From positions 1,488,001 to 1,552,000 of the forward strand of contig NZ_CP028913.1 in the NCBI RefSeq assembly GCF_003070885.1: 64,000 bases of DNA, given 5' to 3'. Origin of the DNA: Agromyces badenianii. GTDB taxonomy: Bacteria > Actinomycetota > Actinomycetes > Actinomycetales > Microbacteriaceae. The translations under genes were made by a program, and so were the position numbers. Positions within the stretch are counted from its first letter, which is position 1. Every line of letters begins with the position of its first letter. Of this stretch, positions 48,684-57,710 are shown piece by piece. The notes under the pieces are model-generated. The model saw only the letters and a list, made by a program, of their open reading frames with translations. It was not told the origin of the DNA and made no database searches.

Positions 48684-49478
48684 CTAGTTGGATTTCGCCG
48701 TGATCCACACGGTGATCGCGACGATCGCGCCGAGACCGAAGATCCAGATGAACAGGCCCTCTGCGACCGGCCCGAGGGAGCCGAGTTCGATGCCGCCGGG
48801 CGAGCGGTTGTCTTGCACGTACTTGAGGTACGTGATGATGTCGCGCTTGTTCTCGGGCGAGATGTTCAGGTCGTTGAAGACCGGCATGTTCTGCGGGCCG
48901 GTGACCATGGCTTCGTAGATGTGCACGCCCGAGACATCCGTCAGCGGGGGAGCGAACTTGCCCTCGGTGAGGGCGCCGCCGGCGCCGGCCACGTTGTGGC
49001 ACATCGCGCAGTTGATGCGGAAGAGTTCGGCGCCGTTGGCCGCGTCGCCGCCGCCATTGCTGAGGTGGTCGCTGGGGATCTCGGGGCCGGGGCCCAAGGA
49101 GGCGACGTAATAGGCGAGCTGCTTGACCTGCTCGTCGGTGAACTGCACGGGCTTCTGCTGCGCCTGCGGACCCTGCATCTGCATGGGCATGCGACCGGTA
49201 CCGACCTGGAAGTCGACCGACGCGGCTCCGACGCCGATGAGGCTCGGGCCGTTGTCGGTGCCCTGGGCGGAGAGGCCGTGGCACGTGGCGCAGTTGGCCT
49301 GGAAGAGCTTCTTGCCCTCGTCGATGGTCTGCTGCGACTTCGGGTCGACTTCGGCCTGGGCGGTGGTGCCGCTGCTGACCGCAGCGTATGCACCGCCGGT
49401 GAAGACGAGGCCGAGCGCGAGCAGCGCGACGGTGGCGAGCGGGTGCCGGCGTCCGGTGCGTCGCTTCTGGCGAGTCAT
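48684..49478 (-). CDS. qcrC: Di-haem cytochrome c subunit of bc1 complex
   Basis: 264 residues. An N-terminal signal-anchor (HPLATVALLALGLVFTGGAY), two c-type haem motifs CATCH (~64) and CAMCH (~160), and a C-terminal membrane helix (FIWIFGLGAIVAITVWITA). In actinobacteria this fused di-haem subunit replaces a separate cytochrome c and connects directly to CtaC. I chose the ATG at 49478 because AGGAAG lies seven bases upstream; an in-frame ATG at 49502 is possible. Confidence 0.95.
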   Translation of the reverse strand: MTRQKRRTGRRHPLATVALLALGLVFTGGAYAAVSSGTTAQAEVDPKSQQTIDEGKKLFQANCATCHGLSAQGTDNGPSLIGVGAASVDFQVGTGRMPMQMQGPQAQQKPVQFTDEQVKQLAYYVASLGPGPEIPSDHLSNGGGDAANGAELFRINCAMCHNVAGAGGALTEGKFAPPLTDVSGVHIYEAMVTGPQNMPVFNDLNISPENKRDIITYLKYVQDNRSPGGIELGSLGPVAEGLFIWIFGLGAIVAITVWITAKSN

Positions 49479-49527
49479 GGGTATCTTCCTGTTCACGGGC
49501 ATGCTGTGCTGACGCTCCTGATGCGGC

Positions 49528-50157
49528 TTACTTGAGGACGTAGATGACGAGGAACAGCCCGATCCAGACGACGTCGACGAAGTGCCAGTAGTACGAGACG
49601 ACGATCGCGCTCGTCGCCTCGCGGTGTCCGAAGTTCTTGACCGCGAAGACGCGGCCGATGACGAACAGGAAGGCGAGCAGACCGCCCGTGACGTGGAGGC
49701 CGTGGAAGCCGGTGGTCAGGTAGAACGCGGACCCGTAGGCGTTGGAATCGAGCGCGATGCCCTCGGAGACGAGCGTGGCGTACTCCCAGACCTGGCCGGC
49801 GACGAAGATCGCTCCCATGGCGTAGGTGAGGAAGAACCACTCGACCATGCCCCACTGGGTCGGCTTCCAGCCGGTCGCGTACGGCTGCAGGCGCTCTGCG
49901 GCGAAGACGCCGAACTGGCAGGTGAACGAGGAGAGCACGAGGATGATCGTGTTCGTCAGCGAGAACGGGAAGTTCAGCCGATCGGCCTCGAATGCCCACA
50001 GCTCCGGAGATGTCGACCGCAGCGTGAAGTAGATCGCGAAGAGTCCCGCGAAGAACATGACCTCGCTGCCGAGCCAGACGATCGTACCCACCGCTACGGT
50101 GTTCGGTCGTTTGATCAGGGGCGCGCTCGCCTGATAAGTGATTGAGGTGCTCGTCAC
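49528..50157 (-). CDS. ctaE: Cytochrome c oxidase subunit III
   Basis: 209 residues, five membrane helices, matching heme-copper oxidase subunit III ([76 protein letters not shown]). First gene of ctaE-qcrC-qcrA-qcrB, separate from ctaCDF but part of the same complex. The GTG at 50157 is six bases after CATAAT. Confidence 0.96.
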   Translation of the reverse strand: MTSTSITYQASAPLIKRPNTVAVGTIVWLGSEVMFFAGLFAIYFTLRSTSPELWAFEADRLNFPFSLTNTIILVLSSFTCQFGVFAAERLQPYATGWKPTQWGMVEWFFLTYAMGAIFVAGQVWEYATLVSEGIALDSNAYGSAFYLTTGFHGLHVTGGLLAFLFVIGRVFAVKNFGHREATSAIVVSYYWHFVDVVWIGLFLVIYVLK

Positions 50158-50163
50158 CCTCCC

Positions 50164-50169
50164 ATTATG
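50164..50169 (-). promoter_or_regulatory. -10 element CATAAT, leaderless start of ctaE
   Basis: CATAAT on the minus strand six bases before the ctaE GTG. GGGAGG within the spacer could also act as a ribosome-binding site if transcription begins further upstream. Confidence 0.45.
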
Positions 50170-50220
50170 GCTGAAACGAGGCGTGAGTTTTCGTCATCAG
50201 GGGGAGTCGTGTCGGGCATC

Positions 50221-50239
50221 GTGGGTAAGGCGACCCTAA
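50221..50239. promoter_or_regulatory. Possible DtxR/IdeR-like box between ctaE and trpD
   Basis: On the minus strand TTAGGGTCGCCTTACCCAC matches 13 of 19 positions of the DtxR/IdeR consensus (TTAGGTTAGGCTAACCTAA). It lies between the divergent ctaE and trpD promoters. A partial match only. Confidence 0.25.
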
Positions 50240-50282
50240 ATCCTCTGGGTGAAGGCCGCGAATCCACCCTGAATCACGCCGA

Positions 50283-50288
50283 TATGAT
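50283..50288 (+). promoter_or_regulatory. -10 element TATGAT, leaderless start of trpD
   Basis: TATGAT six bases before the trpD ATG. With no leader, there is no room for trp attenuation. Confidence 0.55.
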
Positions 50289-50294
50289 CGACGC

Positions 50295-51347
50295 ATGCCC
50301 GCACGTCAGAACTGGCCAGAGATCCTGAATTCCCTCCTCGAGGGCACCGATCTGAGCGTTTCGGATGCCGCGTGGTGCATGGAGCAGGTCATGACGGGTG
50401 CTGCCAGCGACGCGCAGCTGGCCGCCTTCCTCATCGCACTGCGGGTGAAGGGGGAGACCGTCGATGAGATCCTGGGCTTCCGCGACGCGATCCTCGATCA
50501 TGCCGTGCCCTTGCCCGTCGACCCGATGGCGCTCGACATCGTCGGCACCGGCGGTGACCGGTTCGGCACCGTCAACGTCTCCACGATGGCCTCCATCGTC
50601 GCCGCGGCGTCAGGCGTGCCGGTCATCAAGCACGGCAACCGGGCGGCGAGCTCCTCGTCCGGAGCATCCGATGTGCTGGCTGCGCTCGGCCTCGATCTCG
50701 AGCTCTCAGCCGATCGCGTCGCCGATGTGTTCGGGAAGGCCGGCATCACCTTCGCGTATGCGGCCGCGTTCCATCCCGGTTTCCGTCACGCGGGCCGGGT
50801 GCGCACGGACCTCGGCGTTTCGACGGTCTTCAACTCCCTCGGGCCGCTCGTCAATCCGGCACGGCCAGAGGCCTCGGCCGTCGGCGTTGCACAACTCGAC
50901 CGGGTGCCGCTCATCGTAGGGGTTTTCCAGACTCGTGGGGCGACGGCCGTCGTCTTCCGCGGCGACGACGGACTCGACGAGCTGACGACCACGGGGCACA
51001 GCCACATGTGGGAGGTCTCGCGCGGCACCGTCAAGGAGCACGACCTCGACCCCCGTGACCTCGGCATCGCGCGTGCCACGATCGACCAGCTCAAGGGCGG
51101 CGACGCCCAGCACAACGCCGCCATCGTGCGCGACGTGCTCGCGGGAGCTCGCGGCCCGGTTCGGGACATCGTGGTGCTGAACGCGGCGGCCGGACTCGTC
51201 TCCTTCGAGCTGGCGAAGGATCCGGCCCAGGTCCAGCGGGCCATCCTCGACCGGTTCGCAGAGAAGATCGCGGTCGCCGAGCACACGATCGACAGCGGCG
51301 CGGGCGCGCGCAAGCTCCAGGAGTGGATCGCGGCGACGAAGGACTGA
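50295..51347 (+). CDS. trpD: Anthranilate phosphoribosyltransferase
   Basis: 350 residues. Second step of tryptophan synthesis: joins anthranilate to PRPP. PRPP-binding motif DIVGTGGDRFGTVNVSTM (near 80), KHGNRAASSSSGASDVLAAL, HPGFRHAGRVRTDLGVSTVF and LGPLVNPARPEASAVGV are all intact. Stands alone, not in a trp operon. Convergent with glpK, whose stop is 25 bases away. Confidence 0.97.
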   Translation: MPARQNWPEILNSLLEGTDLSVSDAAWCMEQVMTGAASDAQLAAFLIALRVKGETVDEILGFRDAILDHAVPLPVDPMALDIVGTGGDRFGTVNVSTMASIVAAASGVPVIKHGNRAASSSSGASDVLAALGLDLELSADRVADVFGKAGITFAYAAAFHPGFRHAGRVRTDLGVSTVFNSLGPLVNPARPEASAVGVAQLDRVPLIVGVFQTRGATAVVFRGDDGLDELTTTGHSHMWEVSRGTVKEHDLDPRDLGIARATIDQLKGGDAQHNAAIVRDVLAGARGPVRDIVVLNAAAGLVSFELAKDPAQVQRAILDRFAEKIAVAEHTIDSGAGARKLQEWIAATKD

Positions 51348-51371
51348 ATCGGCCCCCGTCGCCGCGTCCGC

Positions 51372-52886
51372 TCAACTCACGTCGTCGTCGACCCAGTCGA
51401 ACGTCTTCGTGACGGCCTTCTTCCAGAGGCGGATCTGACGGTCTCGCTCGTCGGAGTCCATCTTCGGCTCCCAGCGGGAGTCCTCCTGCCAGTTTGCGCG
51501 GAGTTCGTCGAGGCTCGACCAGAAGCCGACCGCGAGGCCGGCCGCGTAGGCGGCGCCGAGCGCGGTCGTCTCGGCCACGACCGGGCGCACCACGGGCACG
51601 CCCAGGATGTCGGCCTGGAACTGCATGAGCGTGTTGTTGGCGATCATGCCGCCGTCGACCTTGAGCTCAGTCAGGTCGACGCCCGAGTCCGCGTTCACCG
51701 CCTCGAGCACTTCGCGGGTCTGGAACGCGGTCGCCTCGAGTGCTGCGCGCGCGATGTGGCCCTTGTTCACGAAGCGGGTGAGGCCGACGAGCGCGCCACG
51801 GGCATCGGGGCGCCAGTACGGCGCGAACAGGCCCGAGAACGCCGGCACGAAGTACGCACCGCCGTTGTCGTCGACGGTGTTCGCGAGCTGTTCCACTTCG
51901 GGAGCGCTCGAGATCAGTCCCAGGTTGTCGCGCAGCCACTGGATGAGGGAACCAGTCACCGCGATCGCACCCTCCAGTGCGTAGTGCGGGGCCGCGTCAC
52001 CGAGCTTGTAGCCCAGAGTCGTCAGGAGGCCGTTCTTGGAGTGGACGATCTCCTCACCGGTGTTGAAGATGAGGAAGTTGCCGGTGCCGTAGGTGTTCTT
52101 GGATTCACCGGTATCGAACGCCGCCTGGCCAAACGTCGCGGCCTGCTGGTCACCGAGGATGCCGGCGACGGGCACTTCGCGGAGCAGACTCGAGGGTTCG
52201 ACCGTGCCGTAGACCTCGGAGGAGCTCTTGATCTCGGGCAGCATCGAGCGCGGCACGCCGAACGCGGCGAGGATCTCGTCGTCCCACGCGAGGGTCTCGA
52301 GGTCCATGAACATGGTGCGCGACGCATTCGTGACGTCGGTCGCGTGCACGCCGCCGTCCGGTCCGCCGGTCAGGTTCCAGAGCACCCACGTGTCGGTCGT
52401 GCCGAACAGCAGGTCGCCGGCCTCAGCCTTCTCCCGGGCGCCGGGCACGTTCTCGAGGATCCACACGATCTTCGTGCCCGAGAAGTACGTCGCGAGCGGC
52501 AGGCCGACCTGCTGCTTGAACCGCTCGACGCCGCCGTCGGCCGCGAGCCGGTCGACGATCGGCTGGGTGCGGGTGTCCTGCCACACGATCGCGTTGTACA
52601 CAGGTTCGCCGGTGTTCTTGTCCCACACCACCGCGGTCTCGCGCTGGTTCGTGATGCCCACCGCCGCGATGTCGTGCCGGGTGAGGTCGGCCTTGCCGAG
52701 GGCCTGGCCGACCACTTCACGTGTGTTGCGCCAGATCTCGGCGGGGTCGTGCTCGACCCAGCCCGCCTTGGGGAAGATCTGCTCGTGCTCGAGCTGCCCG
52801 GTCGAAACAATCGATCCGGCCTTGTCGAAGATGATCGCGCGCGACGAGGTGGTGCCCTGGTCGATCGCGAGAATGTAGTCGGCCAT
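51372..52886 (-). CDS. glpK: Glycerol kinase
   Basis: 504 residues of the FGGY family; makes glycerol-3-phosphate from glycerol and [23 protein letters not shown] at the N-terminus, [42 protein letters not shown], the family signature [20 protein letters not shown], and [20 protein letters not shown]. Encoded downstream of the facilitator gene glpF on the same strand, separated by a GC-rich hairpin. Confidence 0.97.
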   Translation of the reverse strand: MADYILAIDQGTTSSRAIIFDKAGSIVSTGQLEHEQIFPKAGWVEHDPAEIWRNTREVVGQALGKADLTRHDIAAVGITNQRETAVVWDKNTGEPVYNAIVWQDTRTQPIVDRLAADGGVERFKQQVGLPLATYFSGTKIVWILENVPGAREKAEAGDLLFGTTDTWVLWNLTGGPDGGVHATDVTNASRTMFMDLETLAWDDEILAAFGVPRSMLPEIKSSSEVYGTVEPSSLLREVPVAGILGDQQAATFGQAAFDTGESKNTYGTGNFLIFNTGEEIVHSKNGLLTTLGYKLGDAAPHYALEGAIAVTGSLIQWLRDNLGLISSAPEVEQLANTVDDNGGAYFVPAFSGLFAPYWRPDARGALVGLTRFVNKGHIARAALEATAFQTREVLEAVNADSGVDLTELKVDGGMIANNTLMQFQADILGVPVVRPVVAETTALGAAYAAGLAVGFWSSLDELRANWQEDSRWEPKMDSDERDRQIRLWKKAVTKTFDWVDDDVS

Positions 52887-52944
52887 TCCGTGCTCTCAAT
52901 CTGCTCGGCCGGCCGGAGCCGGCGCTGGTTTCGGAGACGAAGTG

Positions 52945-52974
52945 AAGGGGCCGGCCCGGGCGGGCCGGCCCCTT
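52945..52974 (-). terminator. Intercistronic hairpin between glpF and glpK
   Basis: AAGGGGCCGGCCC (52945-52957) and GGGCCGGCCCCTT (52962-52974) make a 13-bp stem with a 4-base loop, seven bases after the glpF stop. It could reduce glpK expression relative to glpF or stabilise the glpF mRNA. Confidence 0.65.
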
Positions 52975-52980
52975 GCTTCG

Positions 52981-53766
52981 TCAGGTGATGAGGGGAAGCA
53001 GCGGGATCGCCGCCCACCCGGCGATCAGTCCGCCGATGATCGGGCCGACGACGGGCACCCACGAGTACGACCAGTCGCTGTCGCCCTTGCCCTTGATGGG
53101 CAGGACCGCGTGGGCGATGCGGGGCCCGAGGTCACGTGCGGGGTTGATCGCATACCCGGTCGGACCACCGAGGGAGACGCCGATACCGATCACGAGCAGC
53201 GCCACCGGCAGAGCGCCGAGCGCGGCGAGCCCGCCGTCGCCCTGACGACCGCCGCCGAAGCCGATCACGACGAACACCAGCACGAAGGTGCCGATGATCT
53301 CGGTCACGAGGTTCCAGGCGTAGTTGCGAATGCCTGGGCCCGTCGAGAACACGCCGAGCTTCGGGGCCGCCTGAGGCTCCTCGTCGAAGTGCTGCTTGTA
53401 GGCGAGCCAGACGATCACCGCGCCGATGATCGCACCGATCAACTGCGCACCGATGTAGGCGATCACCGAGAGGAAGTCGACCGGGACGGTGATGCCGAGC
53501 CCCGCATTGCCGAACTCGGTTGCGCCGTTTGCGACGAGTCCGAGGGTGACGGCCGGGTTGATGTGCGCGCCGGACGCGTAGGCGACGATGACACCGGCGA
53601 AGACCGCGAAGCCCCAGCCGAACGTCACCATGAGGAATCCGCCGTTGAAGCCCTTCGTCTTGGCGAGGGCCACGTTGGCGACCACACCACAGCCGAGGAG
53701 CACGAGCATCGCCGTTCCGACGAGCTCGCTCAGGAACAACACTCCGAGATTGTCCACCTTGACCAT
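52981..53766 (-). CDS. glpF: Glycerol facilitator (MIP/aquaglyceroporin)
   Basis: 261 residues, six membrane helices and two half-helices. Both NPA motifs are present: GAHINPAVTLGLV and YAINPARDLGPRIAHAVL; the Asp after the second NPAR is the mark of glycerol-conducting members. The ATG at 53766 lies directly after AAAAGGATGG. Divergent from dhaK. Upstream of glpK in the same direction. Confidence 0.94.
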   Translation of the reverse strand: MVKVDNLGVLFLSELVGTAMLVLLGCGVVANVALAKTKGFNGGFLMVTFGWGFAVFAGVIVAYASGAHINPAVTLGLVANGATEFGNAGLGITVPVDFLSVIAYIGAQLIGAIIGAVIVWLAYKQHFDEEPQAAPKLGVFSTGPGIRNYAWNLVTEIIGTFVLVFVVIGFGGGRQGDGGLAALGALPVALLVIGIGVSLGGPTGYAINPARDLGPRIAHAVLPIKGKGDSDWSYSWVPVVGPIIGGLIAGWAAIPLLPLIT

Positions 53767-53968
53767 CCATCCTTTTCGCTGAGCCCGATGGGCTTCGCCC
53801 AGGGGCGGAACAGTGCCCACCATACTCAGACCTGCCGCGCCACGGAATGGGGTACGGGATTTCGCACTGCCTCTTACGGTCGACGGCGTCGCGGGCGTAG
53901 GTTGGCGGGAAGTGCTGCGTCGGCGTCGATGCACGGCTGCACGGCGTCCGGCAGCTCAAGGGGAAGGG

Positions 53969-54976
53969 ATGTCCGTGAAGAAGATCATCAACGACCCGAA
54001 GCGGGTCGTCGACGAGTCGGTCGCAGGGTTCGGGCTCGCCCACGCCGATCTCGTGCGAGTCGAACTGGATCCGATCCGTATCGTGCGCGCCGATGCCCCG
54101 GTCGCCGGCAAGGTCGGCATCGTCAGCGGTGGCGGCAGCGGGCACGAGCCACTGCACGCAGGCTATGTCGGGTTCGGCATGCTCGACGCCGCCGTGCCGG
54201 GTGCGGTGTTCACCTCGCCCACGCCCGATCCGATCCTCGCCGCGACCAAAGCGGTCGACGGCGGGGCCGGGGTGCTCCACATCGTGAAGAACTACACGGG
54301 CGACGTGCTGAACTTCGAGACGGCGGCGGACCTGGCATCCGTCGACGGCATCGAGGTGCGCGCCGTCATCACGAACGACGACGTCGCCGTCAAGGACTCG
54401 CTCTACACGGCCGGACGGCGGGGTGTCGCCGGCACGGTGCTGGTCGAGAAGATCGCCGGCGCAGCGGCCGAGCGAGGCGACTCACTCGACCAGGTCGTCG
54501 CCGTCGCCGAGCGGGTCAACGCCAACGCGCGATCGATGGGGCTCGCGTTGACGCCCTGCATCGTGCCCCATGCCGGTGAGCCGAGCTTCACACTCGCAGA
54601 GGACGAGATCGAGATCGGCATCGGTATCCACGGTGAGCCCGGCCGGGAACGCATCCAGCTCGAATCGGCCGATCGGCTGGTCGATCGACTGCTCGCGCCG
54701 ATCCTCGAAGATCTGCCCTACGAGCGCGGCGAACGCACGTTGCTGTTCGTCAACGGAATGGGCGGCACTCCGCAGATCGAGCTCTACGTGGCGTACCGTC
54801 GTGCAGCGGAGGTGCTCGAGGAACGGGGCATCGAGATCGCCCGTTCGCTCGTCGGCAACTTCATCACGGCGCTCGAGATGCAGGGCATGTCGATCACGCT
54901 GTTGAAGCTCGATGACGAGATGGTCGAATTGTGGGACGCCCCGGTGCAGACGGCTGCACTGCGGTGGGGAAGATAG
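53969..54976 (+). CDS. dhaK: Dihydroxyacetone kinase subunit DhaK
   Basis: 335 residues. Binds dihydroxyacetone covalently through a histidine; [20 protein letters not shown] (~45-65) forms the binding pocket and the substrate-binding histidine is in [15 protein letters not shown]-type: the phosphate comes from DhaM via DhaL-bound ADP. The ATG follows GGGGAAGGG; TAGGTT near 53898 is a possible -10. First gene of dhaK-dhaL-dhaM, divergent from glpF-glpK, linking glycerol and dihydroxyacetone use. Confidence 0.95.
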   Translation: MSVKKIINDPKRVVDESVAGFGLAHADLVRVELDPIRIVRADAPVAGKVGIVSGGGSGHEPLHAGYVGFGMLDAAVPGAVFTSPTPDPILAATKAVDGGAGVLHIVKNYTGDVLNFETAADLASVDGIEVRAVITNDDVAVKDSLYTAGRRGVAGTVLVEKIAGAAAERGDSLDQVVAVAERVNANARSMGLALTPCIVPHAGEPSFTLAEDEIEIGIGIHGEPGRERIQLESADRLVDRLLAPILEDLPYERGERTLLFVNGMGGTPQIELYVAYRRAAEVLEERGIEIARSLVGNFITALEMQGMSITLLKLDDEMVELWDAPVQTAALRWGR

Positions 54977-54997
54977 TGGATCGAAGGGGGAATCTCG

Positions 54998-55645
54998 GTG
55001 GGATTGGACATCACGTGGGCCGTGGACTGGGTCAGACGGAGCGCACAGGTCATCTCGGAGCACCGCGTCGAGTTGATCACGCTCGATCGTGAGATCGGCG
55101 ACGGCGATCATGGCGAGAACATGGATCGTGGTTTCCAGGCCGTGCTGCCGAAGCTCGACGACCTCGCGGCAGGCTCCACGCCCGGTGATGTGCTGAAGTT
55201 GGTGGCGACGACGCTCATCTCGACCGTCGGGGGAGCGGCCGGTCCGCTGTACGGCACCGCCTATCTGAAGGCCGCTGCAGCGGCCGGCAGTGCCGTCTCC
55301 CTCGATGGACCGGCGATCGCCGCCATCCTGACCGCCGCCCGTGACGGCATCGTCGCGCGCGGCAAGGCGGAGCCCGGCGACAAGACGATGATCGACGCCT
55401 GGACTCCGGCCGTCGATGCAGCGGATGCCGCGGCGGCAGCGGGAACCGATCCCACAGGTGTCTTCGCCGCCGCGGCAGACGCCGCCGAGGCCGGCGCAGT
55501 GGCGACCGAACCGCTCGTCGCGAGAAAAGGACGTGCGAGCTACCTCGGCGAACGCTCCGCCGGCCATCGCGACCCCGGCGCCGAGTCGAGCGCCCTCCTC
55601 CTCCGGGCCGCGGCCGACGCGGCGGCCGCGTCTGCGGGAGCGTGA
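54998..55645 (+). CDS. dhaL: Dihydroxyacetone kinase ADP-binding subunit DhaL
   Basis: 215 residues. Holds ADP as a cofactor that is rephosphorylated by DhaM. Motifs: LDREIGDGDHGENMDRGF (Mg-ADP aspartates), STVGGAAGPLYGTAYLKA, GDKTMIDAWTPAV and RKGRASYLGERSAGHRDPG, all as in the PTS-dependent family. GTG start preceded by GAAGGGGG. 21 bases after dhaK. Confidence 0.95.
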   Translation: MGLDITWAVDWVRRSAQVISEHRVELITLDREIGDGDHGENMDRGFQAVLPKLDDLAAGSTPGDVLKLVATTLISTVGGAAGPLYGTAYLKAAAAAGSAVSLDGPAIAAILTAARDGIVARGKAEPGDKTMIDAWTPAVDAADAAAAAGTDPTGVFAAAADAAEAGAVATEPLVARKGRASYLGERSAGHRDPGAESSALLLRAAADAAAASAGA

Positions 55646-55646
55646 G

Positions 55647-56411
55647 GTGAGCACCCCCGGCAAGGTCGGTCTCGTCTTCGTCTCGCATTCCGCCGGCATC
55701 GCCGACGGCCTGGTCGCCCTCGCTCGTCAGATGGCGCCTACCGCGACGCTCGTCGCCGCGGGCGGCACCGACGACGGCCGCATCGGCACGAGCTTCGACC
55801 TCGTGACCGCGGGCATCGCCGAAGCCGATGCGGGCGCGGGCGTCGCAGTGCTGTGCGATCTCGGCTCGGCGATCCTCACGGCCGAGACCGCTCTCGACTT
55901 CCTCGACGACGAAGCTCGCGCTCGAGTGCGAATCGTCGACGCCCCGCTCGTCGAGGGCGGGGTGGCTGCGGCGGTCGCCGCCGAGTCGGGGGAGTCGTTG
56001 GAGCAGGTCGTCGCCGCGGCCCGATCGGCCTGGAACAGGGCGAGCGAGGATGACTCGGCGTCGGGCGGATCCGACGCGACGGGCGACTCCGAACCCACGG
56101 GCGGTGCAGAAGCCCGAGCAGCGGATGCCGCGGCCGGCGCCGGCCACGCGGCATCCGGCTATTCGCGAAGCATCCGACTCGTGAACGCCGATGGTCTGCA
56201 CGCGCGACCCGCCGCCGAGCTCGTCAAGCTCGCCGGCACGTTTCCGCAGAAGGTCACCATCAACGGCACCGACGCGAAGAGCCTGCTCGGCATCATGTCG
56301 CTCGGCCTCACGAAGGGCGCCCCGGTCGATATCGCGAGCGATGACGCCGAAGGGCGGGCGGCCGTCGATGCGATCGCCGAACTGGCCGAGTCGGGGTTCG
56401 GCGAGGCTTGA
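55647..56411 (+). CDS. dhaM: DhaM phosphotransfer protein (EIIA-HPr fusion)
   Basis: 254 residues. N-terminal EIIA-mannose-type domain (1-135) with the phosphorylated histidine in LVFVSHSAGIADGLVAL and AVLCDLGSAILTAETAL; a disordered Asp/Gly/Ala linker (~140-172); and a C-terminal HPr domain with VNADGLHARPAAELVKLA (His-15 equivalent) and KSLLGIMSLGL. No EI domain, so it depends on the general PTS enzyme I encoded elsewhere. The GTG start is one base after the dhaL stop. Ends 16 bases from the convergent SDR gene. Confidence 0.93.
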   Translation: MSTPGKVGLVFVSHSAGIADGLVALARQMAPTATLVAAGGTDDGRIGTSFDLVTAGIAEADAGAGVAVLCDLGSAILTAETALDFLDDEARARVRIVDAPLVEGGVAAAVAAESGESLEQVVAAARSAWNRASEDDSASGGSDATGDSEPTGGAEARAADAAAGAGHAASGYSRSIRLVNADGLHARPAAELVKLAGTFPQKVTINGTDAKSLLGIMSLGLTKGAPVDIASDDAEGRAAVDAIAELAESGFGEA

Positions 56412-56426
56412 GCCGCTCGAGTCCGG

Positions 56427-57191
56427 TCAGTTGCCGCCGGCGACCCTGATGTCTGCTCCGGAGGTGTAGACGGCATCTGCCGAGAACAGGTAGGCGACGG
56501 CGCCGGCGATCTCGTGCGGTTCGCCGGCGCGCCGCATCGGAATGTTCGGGGCGCGTTCCTCAGGCGCGTTCGGACGGCCTGCCGCGGCGTGGATCTCGGT
56601 GCGGGTGGTGCCGGGGGAGACCGTGTTGACCCTCACCCCCACGGGACCGAACTCCTTCGCTGCGCCGGTCGTCAGCGCGTTGAGCGCTGCCTTGCTCATG
56701 GCGTACGGGATGTAGGTGTTCGGTGCGCCCGACCTCGCCGCGCCCGATGAGATGTTCACGATGCATCCGCCCGCCCCGCCGCGGTCGGTCGCCATGTGCG
56801 CGATCGCCGCACGCGTGAGCAGGAGCGGAGCGAGCACGTTGACCCGGAACACGAGCTCGCTCTCGTCGATCGTCGTGTCGAGGAACCCGCCGATGCGGCC
56901 CGTGATGCCGGCATTGTTGACGAGGCCGCTCACTCGGCCGAACTCGGCGATGGTCGCCGGCACGATCGTCGCGGCGGCCTCGAGGTCGGCCAGATCGACC
57001 TGCAGCAGCAGCACCCGTGCACCGGATGCCGCACAGCGACGAGCGATCGTGTCGGCGTCGTCGCGCCGCTCACGGTAGGTCAGCACGAGGTCGTGGCCGT
57101 CGGCGGCGAGGCGTTCGGCGATCGCAGCGCCGATACCGCGGCTCGCGCCGGTGACGATCGTGACCGGGCGTGTGGCTGTGGCATCCGTCAT
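56427..57191 (-). CDS. Short-chain dehydrogenase/reductase
   Basis: 254 residues. Classical SDR: nucleotide-binding VTIVTGASRGIGAAIAERLA, VNNAGITGRIGG, catalytic Ser in IVNISSGAARS and YxxxK in YIPYAMSKAALNALT, and SPGTTRTEIHAAAGRPN. NAD(P)(H)-dependent; substrate unknown. The ATG at 57191 is six bases after TAGGCT. Not obviously linked to the dha operon it converges with. Confidence 0.93.
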   Translation of the reverse strand: MTDATATRPVTIVTGASRGIGAAIAERLAADGHDLVLTYRERRDDADTIARRCAASGARVLLLQVDLADLEAAATIVPATIAEFGRVSGLVNNAGITGRIGGFLDTTIDESELVFRVNVLAPLLLTRAAIAHMATDRGGAGGCIVNISSGAARSGAPNTYIPYAMSKAALNALTTGAAKEFGPVGVRVNTVSPGTTRTEIHAAAGRPNAPEERAPNIPMRRAGEPHEIAGAVAYLFSADAVYTSGADIRVAGGN

Positions 57192-57197
57192 GGTTTC

Positions 57198-57203
57198 AGC
57201 CTA
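57198..57203 (-). promoter_or_regulatory. -10 element TAGGCT, leaderless start of SDR gene
   Basis: TAGGCT on the minus strand six bases before the ATG at 57191. Confidence 0.55.
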
Positions 57204-57269
57204 TTCCGGCTGCTCGGGCATGCGAGCGAGTGGCTGAGATGATGCTGGCGCTGGAATGCACTCCGGGCG

Positions 57270-57275
57270 TACCAT
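57270..57275 (+). promoter_or_regulatory. -10 element TACCAT, leaderless start at 57283
   Basis: TACCAT seven bases before the ATG at 57283. Confidence 0.5.
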
Positions 57276-57282
57276 CGGGCGC

Positions 57283-57612
57283 ATGGCACGCGACACAGCG
57301 AGCCGCGAAGACGGCAATGCGTTCACGCACTTCTTCGACCGGATCGACCGGGCGTTGCTGCCCGTGTTCGGCCCTCCGCCGGTGACGGCGGACGAAGCGG
57401 CGCAGGCGCCGAATGACGAGAAGGCATGCCCCATCTGCGGGCATGCCATGCTCGAGCACGTCATCGACCACTCGACTCCCAACACGGTGCTGGTCTGTCC
57501 GACGGACGAGCGGCTGCCGGAGCGCGAAGTCGCGGGGCCCTACAACGAGCTCGGAATGCCGGCCACAGGCCGGCGCCTCGTCAAGTACACCGGCCGCGGC
57601 GTATCCCGTTGA
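57283..57612 (+). CDS. Small conserved protein with CxxC motif
   Basis: 109 residues, cytosolic. KACPICGHAMLEHVIDHSTP contains a CxxC and nearby histidines, and LVCPTDERLP a further cysteine, suggesting a small metal site. Start placed at 57283 from the promoter; an in-frame ATG at 57256 is the alternative. Resembles short uncharacterised actinobacterial proteins; no function can be assigned. Confidence 0.75.
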   Translation: MARDTASREDGNAFTHFFDRIDRALLPVFGPPPVTADEAAQAPNDEKACPICGHAMLEHVIDHSTPNTVLVCPTDERLPEREVAGPYNELGMPATGRRLVKYTGRGVSR

Positions 57613-57622
57613 GCGATGAGCA

Positions 57623-57648
57623 CGCCGGTCGCCCGAGGGCGACCGGCG
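57623..57648. terminator. Bidirectional hairpin
   Basis: CGCCGGTCGCCC (57623-57634) and GGGCGACCGGCG (57637-57648) form a near-continuous stem between the convergent small gene and the MBL gene. Confidence 0.6.
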
Positions 57649-57710
57649 CTCACACATGTCGTGGCTGCAGGGCCATTTCGAGGGGCTCTCGTACTCGCCG
57701 ACCTGGGCCG

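Noticed and set aside
50170..50282. Possible trp attenuator or T-box before trpD
   Set aside because: No Trp-codon leader peptide or T-box motifs; the -10 lies six bases before the ATG, leaving no leader.
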